Shown here piece after piece: positions 20,221-28,800 of a DNA stretch of 64,000 bases. Made by a program: the position numbers and the translations under genes. Source of the DNA: Rhizobium lusitanum (GTDB lineage Bacteria; Pseudomonadota; Alphaproteobacteria; Rhizobiales; Rhizobiaceae); assembly GCF_014189535.1 (NCBI RefSeq), contig NZ_CP050307.1, forward strand, positions 496,001 through 560,000, given 5' to 3'. Within the stretch, counting starts at the first letter, position 1. Each line of letters begins with the position of its first letter. The notes under the pieces were generated by a model. That model ran no database searches and was not told the DNA's origin. It saw only the letters and a program-made list of their open reading frames with translations.

Positions 20221-20928
20221 ATGGACAAGACAATTGCGAGTACGGCGGCTGCCGTCTCGGATATCGGCGACGGCGCGACCGTCATGATCGGCGGTTTCGG
20301 CGGCTCCGGTGCGCCGATCGAGCTCATCCATGCGCTGATCGACAAGGGCCCCAAGAACCTGACCGTCATCAACAACAATGCCGGCAACGGGCGTATTGGC
20401 ATCGCGGCGATGATTGATGCGGGCATGGTCAAGAAAATGATCTGCTCTTTCCCGCGCTCATCCGATCCACGCGCCTTCACGGACCGCTATCTGGCGGGCG
20501 AAATCGAGCTGGAACTGGTGCCACAGGGTACTCTGGCCGAACGCATTCGCGCCGGCGGTGCCGGCATCCCGGCCTTCTACACGCCAACCGCCTACGGCAC
20601 CGAGCTTGCAAACGGCAAGGTCGTCGCCGAATTCGATGGCCGCAACTATGTCCAGGAGCGCTGGCTCAAGGCCGATTTCGCCATCGTCAAAGCCCAGGTC
20701 GGCGATGAACATGGCAACCTCATCTACAACAAGGCCGGCCGCAATTTTAATCCGCTGATGTGCATGGCTGCCGCCAAGACGATTGCACAAGTCTCGAAAA
20801 TCGTCGCGGCCGGGGGGCTCGACCCCGAGCATATCGTTACCCCCGGCATCTTCGTCAACGGCGTCGTCGAAGTCGCCGATCCGCAACAGGAAGAAACTCT
20901 CATTCGAGCCGGAGTGGCATACGCATGA
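20221..20928 (+). CDS. pcaI: 3-oxoadipate CoA-transferase, subunit A
   Basis: 235 aa from the ATG at 20221 (MDKTIASTAAAVSDI). Family I CoA-transferase alpha chain: GATVMIGGFGGSGAPIELI is the glycine-rich oxyanion/CoA segment near residues 20-38, followed by LTVINNNAGNG and GTLAERIRAGGAGIPAFYTP. With PcaJ it moves CoA from succinyl-CoA to beta-ketoadipate. Its stop overlaps the pcaJ start (ATGA). Promoter region shared with pcaR. Confidence 0.93.
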   Translation: MDKTIASTAAAVSDIGDGATVMIGGFGGSGAPIELIHALIDKGPKNLTVINNNAGNGRIGIAAMIDAGMVKKMICSFPRSSDPRAFTDRYLAGEIELELVPQGTLAERIRAGGAGIPAFYTPTAYGTELANGKVVAEFDGRNYVQERWLKADFAIVKAQVGDEHGNLIYNKAGRNFNPLMCMAAAKTIAQVSKIVAAGGLDPEHIVTPGIFVNGVVEVADPQQEETLIRAGVAYA

Positions 20929-21614
20929 CCATCGACACACGCGACGACATCAAGCTCTCCAACGCCCAGATCGCCTGGCGTGCGGCTCAGGATATCGAAG
21001 ACGGCGCCTATGTGAATCTCGGCATCGGCTTTCCGGAAATGGTCGCCCGCTACCAGCCTCCGGGACGCCAGGCGATCTTCCACACGGAAAACGGCATCCT
21101 GGATTTCGGCGAGCCGCCGGCGGAGGGTGAAGAAGATTGGGACCTGATTAACGCCGGCAAGAAGGCCGTTACGCTGAAGCCCGGCGCTGCCTTCTTCCAC
21201 CACGCCGATAGCTTTGCCATGGTGCGCGGTGGCCATCTGGATGTGGCGATCCTCGGGGCCTATCAGGTGGCGCAAAATGGTGACCTCGCCAACTGGCGCG
21301 TCGGCTCCCGGGGGGTGCCGGCCGTTGGTGGCGCCATGGATCTGGTGCACGGCGCCAAGCAGGTTTTCGTCATCACCGAACATGTGACGAAGGACGGAAA
21401 GCCGAAACTGGTCGACGCCTGTACCTTCCCGCTCACCGGCGTTGGCTGCATCACCCGCGTCTATACGAGCCATGCCGTCATCGATATCGCCGATGGAGGT
21501 TTCGTCGTGCGTGAAAAGCTAGCTGCCATGACCATGGATGAGCTGCAGGCGATGACCGGCGCTCCGCTCCATGCCAACGGCTCCGTTGCTGACCTTGTCG
21601 TGCCGGCGCTCTAG
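20925..21614 (+). CDS. pcaJ: 3-oxoadipate CoA-transferase, subunit B
   Basis: 229 aa from the ATG at 20925, four bases inside pcaI. NLGIGFPEMVARY is followed by the catalytic glutamate Glu55 in HTENGILDFG, and later GGAMDLVHGAKQ and CTFPLTGVGCI, all typical of the beta chain. It partners PcaI. One oddity: the usual small residue after IGI is replaced by FPEM, seen in some alphaproteobacterial forms. pcaF follows after 10 bases. Confidence 0.93.
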   Translation: MTIDTRDDIKLSNAQIAWRAAQDIEDGAYVNLGIGFPEMVARYQPPGRQAIFHTENGILDFGEPPAEGEEDWDLINAGKKAVTLKPGAAFFHHADSFAMVRGGHLDVAILGAYQVAQNGDLANWRVGSRGVPAVGGAMDLVHGAKQVFVITEHVTKDGKPKLVDACTFPLTGVGCITRVYTSHAVIDIADGGFVVREKLAAMTMDELQAMTGAPLHANGSVADLVVPAL

Positions 21615-21624
21615 GGAGAAGACC

Positions 21625-22830
21625 ATGACCGAAGCCTTCATCTGTGACTATATCCGCACGCCCATCGGCCGCTTCGGCGGTTCGCTTTCCTCCGTGCGCG
21701 CCGACGATCTCGGTGCGGTGCCCTTGAAGGCACTCATCGAGCGCAACGGTTCCGTCGATTGGGAAGCCGTCGACGACGTGATCTATGGCTGCGCCAACCA
21801 GGCAGGCGAGGACAACCGCAACGTCGCGCGCATGTCGCTTCTGCTCGCCGGCTTTCCCATTTCCGTTTCGGGCACGACAATCAACCGTCTTTGCGGCTCC
21901 GGCATGGATGCCGTCATCACCGTTGCGCGCGCCATCCGCGCGGGCGAAGCCGAACTGATGATCGCCGGCGGTGTCGAGAGCATGTCGCGTGCACCCTTCG
22001 TTATTCCCAAGGCCGAGAGCGCCTTTTCGCGCAACGCCGAGATCTACGACACCACCATCGGCTGGCGTTTCATCAATCCTCTGATGAAGAAGCAATATGG
22101 CGTCGATTCCATGCCGGAGACCGGCGAGAACGTTGCCGAGGACTATAAGGTCAGCCGCGAGGATCAGGACGCCTTCGCCGTTCGCTCGCAGGCCAAGGCC
22201 GCCGCCGCCCAGGAGAATGGCCGCCTCGCCAAGGAGATTACACCGGTCACGATCCCACAGCGCCAGGGCGATGCCATCGTGGTTGGCAAGGACGAGCATC
22301 CGCGCGCCACAACAGTCGAAACATTGGCGAAGCTGGGCACGCCCTTCAAGAAGGAAGGGGGCACTGTGACTGCCGGTAACGCTTCGGGCGTCAATGATGG
22401 TGCCGCTGCGCTGATCATCGCTTCGGAAGCGGCGGTGAAGAAATATGGTCTGACGCCGATCGCCCGCATCCTCGGCGGCGCTGCCGCCGGCGTGCCGCCG
22501 CGTGTGATGGGCATCGGCCCGGTGCCGGCGTCGCGCAAGCTGATGGCCCGTCTCGGTATGCGCCAGGAACAGTTCGACGTCATCGAGCTCAACGAAGCCT
22601 TTGCCTCGCAGGGGCTGGCCGTTTTGCGCGAACTCGGCATTGCCGGCGACGATGCCCGCGTCAACCGCAACGGCGGCGCCATCGCGCTCGGCCATCCGCT
22701 CGGCATGTCAGGCGCCCGTATCACCGGCACGGCGGCGCTGGAGCTGAAGGAAACCGGCGGGCGCTACTCGCTGTCGACCATGTGCATCGGCGTCGGGCAG
22801 GGCATCGCCATCGCGCTCGAGCGGGTCTGA
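21625..22830 (+). CDS. pcaF: 3-oxoadipyl-CoA thiolase
   Basis: 401 aa. Thiolase catalytic residues are visible: nucleophile Cys90 in [12 protein letters not shown], the [17 protein letters not shown] histidine motif, and the C-terminal cysteine in [10 protein letters not shown]. It splits beta-ketoadipyl-CoA with CoA to succinyl-CoA and acetyl-CoA, the last step of the pathway. Last gene of pcaIJF; the putative prophage end begins only 28 bases after its stop, so its native downstream sequence is probably displaced. Confidence 0.94.
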   Translation: MTEAFICDYIRTPIGRFGGSLSSVRADDLGAVPLKALIERNGSVDWEAVDDVIYGCANQAGEDNRNVARMSLLLAGFPISVSGTTINRLCGSGMDAVITVARAIRAGEAELMIAGGVESMSRAPFVIPKAESAFSRNAEIYDTTIGWRFINPLMKKQYGVDSMPETGENVAEDYKVSREDQDAFAVRSQAKAAAAQENGRLAKEITPVTIPQRQGDAIVVGKDEHPRATTVETLAKLGTPFKKEGGTVTAGNASGVNDGAAALIIASEAAVKKYGLTPIARILGGAAAGVPPRVMGIGPVPASRKLMARLGMRQEQFDVIELNEAFASQGLAVLRELGIAGDDARVNRNGGAIALGHPLGMSGARITGTAALELKETGGRYSLSTMCIGVGQGIAIALERV

Positions 22831-22858
22831 CCCCTTCACGATGAATTGACGGCGGTCC

Positions 22859-22906
22859 TGTAGCGCGCAAAATCGCGTGGCACCGCGCGCAAGATCAGAT
22901 GGCAAC
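22859..22906. repeat. Putative prophage right terminus with two abutting 22-bp transposase-binding repeats
   Basis: The plus strand reads TGTA at 22859-22862, then two adjoining 22-mers at 22863-22884 and 22885-22906 that agree at 17 of 22 positions (both begin GCGCGCAA and contain TGGCA). Mu's right end likewise starts TG and carries abutting sites of about 22 bp a few bases in. The five preceding bases, GGTCC at 22854-22858, would be the target duplication. Inferred from geometry; the other end is outside the window. Confidence 0.6.
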
Positions 22907-22976
22907 AGAAATCTATTATTTGAGAGGCCTTTAAACGTCCAAAAAAGTGGCGTAATCCAGTTGCCCGCCTGCTTCC

Positions 22977-24620
22977 CTATTTTGGCGAAAACACGACTCT
23001 CGTCATTTGCGGCGATGCATCCACAATGCCACCGGCCCCAGCCTTCATTTCAACGCGAATACGGCTTCCGATAGCAACAGGCAGAGCATCGGTTTCAGCG
23101 CTCACGCTGACCTCGTCTCCAAACGTGGAGCCGAACGCGACTTCCTTGAAGCCGCCACCGCCGTCGACCATGATCCTCAGGTCACAGCCGCCTTGCTGCG
23201 AGGCCTTGAGATGAACGCGGCTCTCGATATCGACCTCGGTCACGCCGGCCGGGACAGTGAATTCTCCTGGCTGATCGGACGGTTTGAAATCGATCCCTAA
23301 ACCTGCGGCGTTCTGATCAGGCACGAACGGCACGACTTGCCACTTGCCGGCGCCGGCTTGTGTCTGTCCGTCAACAGAGCCGATCGTGGAAAGCTCGGTG
23401 TCGAAAGCCTCCCAGGTGATCCGCTTGTGCAAAGGGCTATTGGTGAAGCGATACATCTCCGACACGGTCGATTTGCCCTTTAAGTCCCTCTCGGGTCGAT
23501 TCTTCGAGATCACGATATCTTCGGCACCACTGACCCCGTTATCGGCGATATCGAGAAAGATCGTCCTTTCGCTTGCGAGATTGTCTGAAATATTGCTGTT
23601 GCGGATCGAACCCACCGCCTTGATGGCGGTCTTTGTGACCTTCGATCTATCCATGCCGCTGTAGAACTTGTTGCGTGCGATGGTCGCAGCCGGGCACGTT
23701 CCTATGAAGATGTCGGTTTGATCAGACCCGGCCTTGACGTCCTTGCGCCCGTAGAGAAGGTTATCGACCACGTTGACTTGACTGTAACCCTCGACGTGAA
23801 TTGCTTCGTAGCAGGCGTTGATATGCGTCAGCGCCACCTCGATATGAGGAAGCCCCACGGGCGCGGCCTGAAAATACACACCATGACCGACCCGAACGAA
23901 CGAGCCGCCGTGAAGTCTGAAGCCTTCCAGACTGGTAGCGCCATCTGACCGGCATGCGTAAGCCAGATTGTACATGTAAGTGTCGGTCATCGTGACATCG
24001 TTTGCCGCAGCGAGCACCAATCCCTCGCCCTGCGGATCGGTATCGGCAAGCCCGTTGAACCAGCATCCGATGATCTGGCCGGTGCCTTTGTTCCGGATCT
24101 CAAGCCCGCGAGCAAAGAAATTCTTATCACCTAACGAATTGGAGCCAAACCCGACATCGTCGATGGCGAAGCCTTTCCCGACCGCAGCCTTTGCCCATTC
24201 TAGCTTGAGCGCCGTCCCCTGGTTCTCCCGCTGCGGCAGGAACGATATCCCCTTAAAGGAATACTGAGAGCCAGGCGCGCCGTTTAGGGAGATCCCAACG
24301 CCGTCACAGCGAATCGCGGTGGAGGCCATCCCTTCGCCAGATATGGCGACACGCACGACGTCCTGAGAGGAAACGTCGATTGGCGCATCGAGATCGTGCG
24401 GCGCTCCTCCCGGCAATTGGATGTTGATACCTGATCCAGCCGCTTCTCTAACGGCGTTTTCAAGCTTGGCCCTGAATGACCCCCCCTGAAAATCCAGCAC
24501 CGACCAGCTTGTTTTCTGGTCGGTGCGAACGGAAGGGGCGACCAGTGAATTATCTTGGCCAAAGGCCCTCGATGCCACCACCGAAAGAGCCAAGCCCTGA
24601 ATGAACATTCTCCGCTTCAT
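22977..24620 (-). CDS. Exported right-handed beta-helix protein, prophage cargo
   Basis: 547 aa from the ATG at 24620 with AGGA upstream. The N-terminus KRRMFIQGLALSVVASRAFG has the paired arginines, hydrophobic core and cleavage site of a Tat signal peptide. Residues about 35-400 show the irregular short-strand repeats of pectate-lyase-like helices (LEIRNKGTGQIIGCWFNGL, SNISDNLASERTIF); the last ~130 form a separate beta domain. It could bind or cut a polysaccharide; no catalytic site is identifiable. A Tat signal is odd for a virion protein, so this is likely a lysogen-expressed cargo gene. Confidence 0.65.
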   Translation of the reverse strand: MKRRMFIQGLALSVVASRAFGQDNSLVAPSVRTDQKTSWSVLDFQGGSFRAKLENAVREAAGSGINIQLPGGAPHDLDAPIDVSSQDVVRVAISGEGMASTAIRCDGVGISLNGAPGSQYSFKGISFLPQRENQGTALKLEWAKAAVGKGFAIDDVGFGSNSLGDKNFFARGLEIRNKGTGQIIGCWFNGLADTDPQGEGLVLAAANDVTMTDTYMYNLAYACRSDGATSLEGFRLHGGSFVRVGHGVYFQAAPVGLPHIEVALTHINACYEAIHVEGYSQVNVVDNLLYGRKDVKAGSDQTDIFIGTCPAATIARNKFYSGMDRSKVTKTAIKAVGSIRNSNISDNLASERTIFLDIADNGVSGAEDIVISKNRPERDLKGKSTVSEMYRFTNSPLHKRITWEAFDTELSTIGSVDGQTQAGAGKWQVVPFVPDQNAAGLGIDFKPSDQPGEFTVPAGVTEVDIESRVHLKASQQGGCDLRIMVDGGGGFKEVAFGSTFGDEVSVSAETDALPVAIGSRIRVEMKAGAGGIVDASPQMTRVVFSPK

Positions 24621-24694
24621 CGCCACTATCCTTATGCAGCCGAACTAAGATCAGCTTACGAAGCTAGGGCGACTTATCGGAAATTGTATGTCCG

Positions 24695-25537
24695 TCACTG
24701 CCTGAAGTTGATTTGCGTGGTGGCAAGGCTCCGATTGAACGCCCGCTCTACTTCCAAGGCCTCTATAGCAAGCGCCGCCCGCTCCTGCGATGCTACCTGC
24801 TCATCGATCTTTCCTTTGCGCATCACGAAATAGAATTCGGATCCGTTGTTGGTATGGAACCGCTCTTCGACCAGATCAATCAGGCCGAGCGCCCCCAAAT
24901 CGAACATGATGAGCCTGAAAGATTCCGGGGTGAAGCACCAAGCGTGGGTATCGACATATTTCGTTGAATTGAGAGCGTTCGAAACGAGCTTCTTAGCCTC
25001 GGCAAAGTTATGGATATGATCGATTGGAGCTTCTTCCCGAGGCCCCCAAAGGTTTCTCTTCCCGCGAGACGATGCATTGATCTTCGTATCAAAGAGCGCG
25101 CCGACGTGTCTCGTTCGGCCGAGAAGATGAGCGTCGATGACGTTGCCGGTGGACGTCAGTGGGCGAAGTGCGTCGAATACATGCCGCTTGTCTGGCACGA
25201 TCAGATAGAGGCTCGACCCGTCATGCATCAGACGAGAGCAATCCTTGAGGAACCCGATCATATCCGGAGTGTGCTCAATCAGATGGGCACCAACGATGCA
25301 ATCGAAGGTTCCGTGAACATCGGCCAGAGTGCTGCCGAGAATATCGACGTCCTCGATGAGGTTGATGTTCGCCGAGTGGCCTTTGTACTTCTCTCGAAGC
25401 TGCTCCTTGGTGAGGTGGTCAAAAACGACCGTCTTGTATCCGTCCGCCTTGGGCACGATGGGGTTATAGGATGGCCCAATCTCCAAGCAAACCTTGTCCT
25501 TCTGGATCGCGTTTCTGATTGTATCTCGATAGCCCAC
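24695..25537 (-). CDS. Class I SAM-dependent methyltransferase, prophage cargo
   Basis: 280 aa. Motif I is VCLEIGPSYNPIVPKADGY near residues 16-34, followed by FDCIVGAHLIEHTPD, the motif IV region of the Methyltransf_11/23 group, and SSLYLIVPDKRHVFD. Such proteins often act on sugars or small molecules; there is no DNA-methylase target motif. It is set off from the tail operon by a strong hairpin, and more AT-rich than the head and tail genes, which suggests an independently acquired cargo gene. It could modify surface glycans to change phage reception, but that is speculation. Confidence 0.7.
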   Translation of the reverse strand: MGYRDTIRNAIQKDKVCLEIGPSYNPIVPKADGYKTVVFDHLTKEQLREKYKGHSANINLIEDVDILGSTLADVHGTFDCIVGAHLIEHTPDMIGFLKDCSRLMHDGSSLYLIVPDKRHVFDALRPLTSTGNVIDAHLLGRTRHVGALFDTKINASSRGKRNLWGPREEAPIDHIHNFAEAKKLVSNALNSTKYVDTHAWCFTPESFRLIMFDLGALGLIDLVEERFHTNNGSEFYFVMRKGKIDEQVASQERAALAIEALEVERAFNRSLATTQINFRQ

Positions 25538-25557
25538 TTATGTTTCCACCCGTTAAT

Positions 25558-25591
25558 AAAGATTGCCACAATATGCGTTGCGGCAATCTTT
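25558..25591 (-). terminator. Hairpin between tail operon and cargo genes
   Basis: Perfect 10-bp stem (AAAGATTGCC at 25558-25567 with its complement at 25582-25591), extendable by three more pairs across one mismatch. On the minus strand it is followed by TTTATT. It would end late leftward transcription after the 62-aa gene and so isolate the methyltransferase gene, a common arrangement for cargo genes. Confidence 0.6.
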
Positions 25592-25677
25592 GAGGCAAGG
25601 CGACTTTTGGGCAATCGTATCTAAAGTTGCACGCCGGCTCCCCGAAGCCATGCAGCTATCGAGGACTAAGGCCGCGA

Positions 25678-25866
25678 CTAAGATGAAGCTTCCAAGGCAG
25701 CGACAGCATTCCGGAGTTCAGCCAAAGCGCCAGTCATGATGCCATAGGCTGCTGTCGGATCATCGTTATTGATGAATTCAGTCATACCGGGATAGGCAAG
25801 AATTGCGTTTGCGGCTTCCAACAATTTCTCTTCCGGCGTCGTTTCGGTTGTCTGTTCAGTTGTCAT
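25678..25866 (-). CDS. Small phage protein after the tail spike gene, unknown function
   Basis: 62 aa, acidic, threonine/glutamate-rich start (MTTEQTTETTPEEKLLEAA) then a helical stretch ending LAELRNAVAALEASS. The start is well supported by TAGGAGAG seven bases upstream. It lies 39 bases after the tail-spike stop and is the last gene of the tail operon. The position is where many phages keep a spike-assembly chaperone, but the sequence itself shows no known family. Confidence 0.6.
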   Translation of the reverse strand: MTTEQTTETTPEEKLLEAANAILAYPGMTEFINNDDPTAAYGIMTGALAELRNAVAALEASS

Positions 25867-25905
25867 AGATTGCTCTCCTACTACGGATGCCCAAGCTGGG
25901 GCGGG

Positions 25906-28791
25906 TTAGCCTGCGAAGTCTATCTCGGCCTTCCAGACGACAAGGGACGATGCCGCAAGCGCTGCTGGGAAGGTCACTATCAGGTTTGTTGCATCGGCGG
26001 TGATACGCGGCGCGGCTGCTTCTAAAGTATTGCCCCTCCCATCCCACCAAACCGGTATTTTATAAAGGCCGTGGGGGATAGTGACGGACGTCGCACCTGC
26101 TGTGACGCTGACTTGTCCTCTCGCCTTTTCGACAAGACCAGTGACATTACTTGCGCGGTTTGGTTGACCATTAATCTTCGCAGAAGATCCAGAAACAGCG
26201 ACACTACCGCCGGTCAGGCGCGTCCCGCTAGAAGCAGCGAAATCGTATAGATAGTCTACATTTGCCGAGGATGCCTTGAAGCCAACGAAGTCGAGTACCC
26301 CTGTCGTGTTGACGTCGATCAGAGAAACACCAGCGGCACCGTCAGTGTTACCGTCTCGAGCTCCACCAAGAAACGTGGAGTCGGATGTCCCCGATCCGAG
26401 GATGATTGCCTGGGCCTTACTGGACCGGATATCGCAGGTTATAAACCCACCTGAAACAGTTGACGTCGTCTCCAACCCAACCTTGTCGGCGTAACTGTCA
26501 TAGTTGATGTTAGCCTTCCTGGTGTTGTTCAGATACAAGCCGTGCTCGATAGCTGTGCGGCTGTGAAGCGCGAGGATAGTGACGCCCTGTCCACCGACAG
26601 TACCTATGTTTTCGAGAACCACATTTTTTGTGCCGCCGACCGCGAAGACTTCAGTAATGTGAATGTTCTGAGAAGCGCGCGCAACCGCAGTATCTGTCGT
26701 GACCGTACTGCTCTTGATTGTTAGAAGGTTTGGCGCACCGACGCCCATCTCACTTCCAAGCTTCAAGGTCATGCCGTGGTAACTAATGACGCCACGAAGT
26801 TCCAATCCCATGGACCCACGGTCGATTGTTTCGACGCTGACGTGAGTTACATCTGATGTGTTTTCGATGACCGCTCCGTATCTGCTCCAAGCACGATACT
26901 CATTAGAAATTGTCCCGAAAGCATTTGTTCCGGTATCGACATAATAGATCTGTCCTACCCCCTGAGCCGAACGGGTCGCCTCCGGATCTGTAATTGCCGC
27001 AGTAGAGTTGCAATATGCTCTGAATGAAATCCATTGGGTTTTAAATCCATCTGGACCGAGATTGCCAGAGTCGCTGGTAATGCGAACACATCTACCTAAA
27101 TAGTTGGCGCCATATTTAAGATCGATAACGGACCCATAGGCGTTCACAAAAGCAAAAGATTCATCTGCTCCGATCGGATTTGCTACGGAATAATCCGCAG
27201 TCTGACCACCGCCGCTAACGCGACAAGTAAACTGGCCGCCGCGAGCGTTTCGGGTGGTGATTGCTCTGCCGATCCCGGCATCCGGCTTGATAGAGCCTTC
27301 GAAGACAACGGAACCGACAGACGGAATGCCGCTCAGATCACAGAGGATACCGGACGCCAAGCGATAGCTTCGGTTCCCCGGGAAGACGAGCGTCAGGTTC
27401 GAAGCGCTCTTGAACCAGTTGAAAGCGACCAGCGCGGTCGCGGCATCATCCGTCGTGCCGTCGCCCTTCACGCCGAATACTAGCGCCGACAAACGAGAGC
27501 CTACAAGGCCCCACCGCTTGCTGCCGCTATTGGATGGGTGCTCTCCAGGCTGCGCCGCCTCGATGGCTGCCATACGCCGGCATTGAACCGCACCGCCATC
27601 TCCAGCCTCATAATAGCCAAGCAGCTCGACGACATCAGCAGATTCGGGGACGTTGGCAGCGGCCAAATCCGCAACGGACTTGAACCGGACAGCGTCGGGC
27701 GCCGTGACCTGGCTCTCCAGCGTATCCAAGCGTGAATCGGCGTCGATGGCTTCCTGTGCCGCGATTCGGGCCTCAAGAGCGTCAACATCCGGAGCATAGG
27801 TCGTCGCGTGAGTGATATCCTCCCACCTGATAATCTCGATGTCAGTGACCGGCGTCACGCCATAAGTTTGGACGTAGGGCCGCACGTAACGCGCATCGGT
27901 CGGCGCGACGAGATCTATATCGTCCCCCGCCGATCGGGAGACTGTTGCGGAGACCAGCGTTCTACCCGAGCCAACCGAAAGTGAGGTCAGATCCTGGATT
28001 ATCGTCAGTGGTACGGCGCTTCGATTTGCGCCCTGATCGTACCAGGCGAGCGCGCAACGTACCGCATCATTCGATGGATCGGGGGAATTGACCCGGCGCT
28101 GCACGACGAATTCGACGGCATAGACCTTTGCCGGTTCGAGGGAATAGAGCGTGCGTGTACCGATAATTGCGGGACCGGCGACCCGAAGAACGCGGCCGTT
28201 CTCGTCATACTTCTGCTCGCCTGTCGCAAGAAGCGGCAGCAATGCCGGCACACCGCCGTTGAGCGTATCGACGAAGTGCTGCGGCATATCGCCCGGACGT
28301 GCGTTGATGAGATCGTCCGCCGTGCCGATGAGGGCATAGGCGGCCTTCGAAACCGGCTTATCAGCGTCCCGGGTGTTGTCGATATTGGCGATGAGCGCCG
28401 CGAGATTGCTGACCGACACCCGCAGGGATGTCAGATCCGAATAGTCCCCCGTTCGCGTCCAGCCGGCCGGCGAGGCGACGTAGGTGAATGTGCCGCTGTT
28501 CTTGACGGTCGAGCTGGTCACGGGATCGGTATGCGATCCCGTGTCGCTCTCCGGCACTGTTCCGCGCTGCAACGCTGTGCCGACGATGACCGAAAGTTCA
28601 GTCCATGTTCTGGCATTCTTGCTGCCCAGCGTGGCCCCTTCGATCATGTCGGCAATCGCGCCGGTGCCGGCAAGCTGAGTGGCCAGATCAGCGATCGCCT
28701 GCACGGTCGTAACGCCGTCACGATTGACGAGGACCTCATCAGAGATCGGAACGCCGGTAAGATTGGTTGTTCTGACGCCTGCAATGGTCAT
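25906..28791 (-). CDS. Tail spike protein with pectate-lyase-like beta-helix
   Basis: 961 aa. Residues 1-60 resemble a virion-attachment N-terminus (LVNRDGVTTVQAIADLATQL). About 340-440 is a linker with VTAPDAVRFKSVADLAAANV, then LVFGVKGDGTTDDAATAL, the hallmark opening of phage pectate-lyase-3 beta-helices, followed by some 450 residues of short strand repeats. The C-terminal ~60 residues form a receptor-tip-like beta domain. It probably binds or cleaves the host's capsular or lipopolysaccharide. It starts nine bases after the J-like gene. Confidence 0.8.
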   Translation of the reverse strand: MTIAGVRTTNLTGVPISDEVLVNRDGVTTVQAIADLATQLAGTGAIADMIEGATLGSKNARTWTELSVIVGTALQRGTVPESDTGSHTDPVTSSTVKNSGTFTYVASPAGWTRTGDYSDLTSLRVSVSNLAALIANIDNTRDADKPVSKAAYALIGTADDLINARPGDMPQHFVDTLNGGVPALLPLLATGEQKYDENGRVLRVAGPAIIGTRTLYSLEPAKVYAVEFVVQRRVNSPDPSNDAVRCALAWYDQGANRSAVPLTIIQDLTSLSVGSGRTLVSATVSRSAGDDIDLVAPTDARYVRPYVQTYGVTPVTDIEIIRWEDITHATTYAPDVDALEARIAAQEAIDADSRLDTLESQVTAPDAVRFKSVADLAAANVPESADVVELLGYYEAGDGGAVQCRRMAAIEAAQPGEHPSNSGSKRWGLVGSRLSALVFGVKGDGTTDDAATALVAFNWFKSASNLTLVFPGNRSYRLASGILCDLSGIPSVGSVVFEGSIKPDAGIGRAITTRNARGGQFTCRVSGGGQTADYSVANPIGADESFAFVNAYGSVIDLKYGANYLGRCVRITSDSGNLGPDGFKTQWISFRAYCNSTAAITDPEATRSAQGVGQIYYVDTGTNAFGTISNEYRAWSRYGAVIENTSDVTHVSVETIDRGSMGLELRGVISYHGMTLKLGSEMGVGAPNLLTIKSSTVTTDTAVARASQNIHITEVFAVGGTKNVVLENIGTVGGQGVTILALHSRTAIEHGLYLNNTRKANINYDSYADKVGLETTSTVSGGFITCDIRSSKAQAIILGSGTSDSTFLGGARDGNTDGAAGVSLIDVNTTGVLDFVGFKASSANVDYLYDFAASSGTRLTGGSVAVSGSSAKINGQPNRASNVTGLVEKARGQVSVTAGATSVTIPHGLYKIPVWWDGRGNTLEAAAPRITADATNLIVTFPAALAASSLVVWKAEIDFAG

Positions 28792-28800
28792 TTATTGCCC

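Noticed and set aside
22907..22976. Terminator for the beta-helix gene (short GGCG/CGCC stem followed by a T run on the minus strand)
   Set aside because: Only four base pairs in the stem; too weak to list as a feature.
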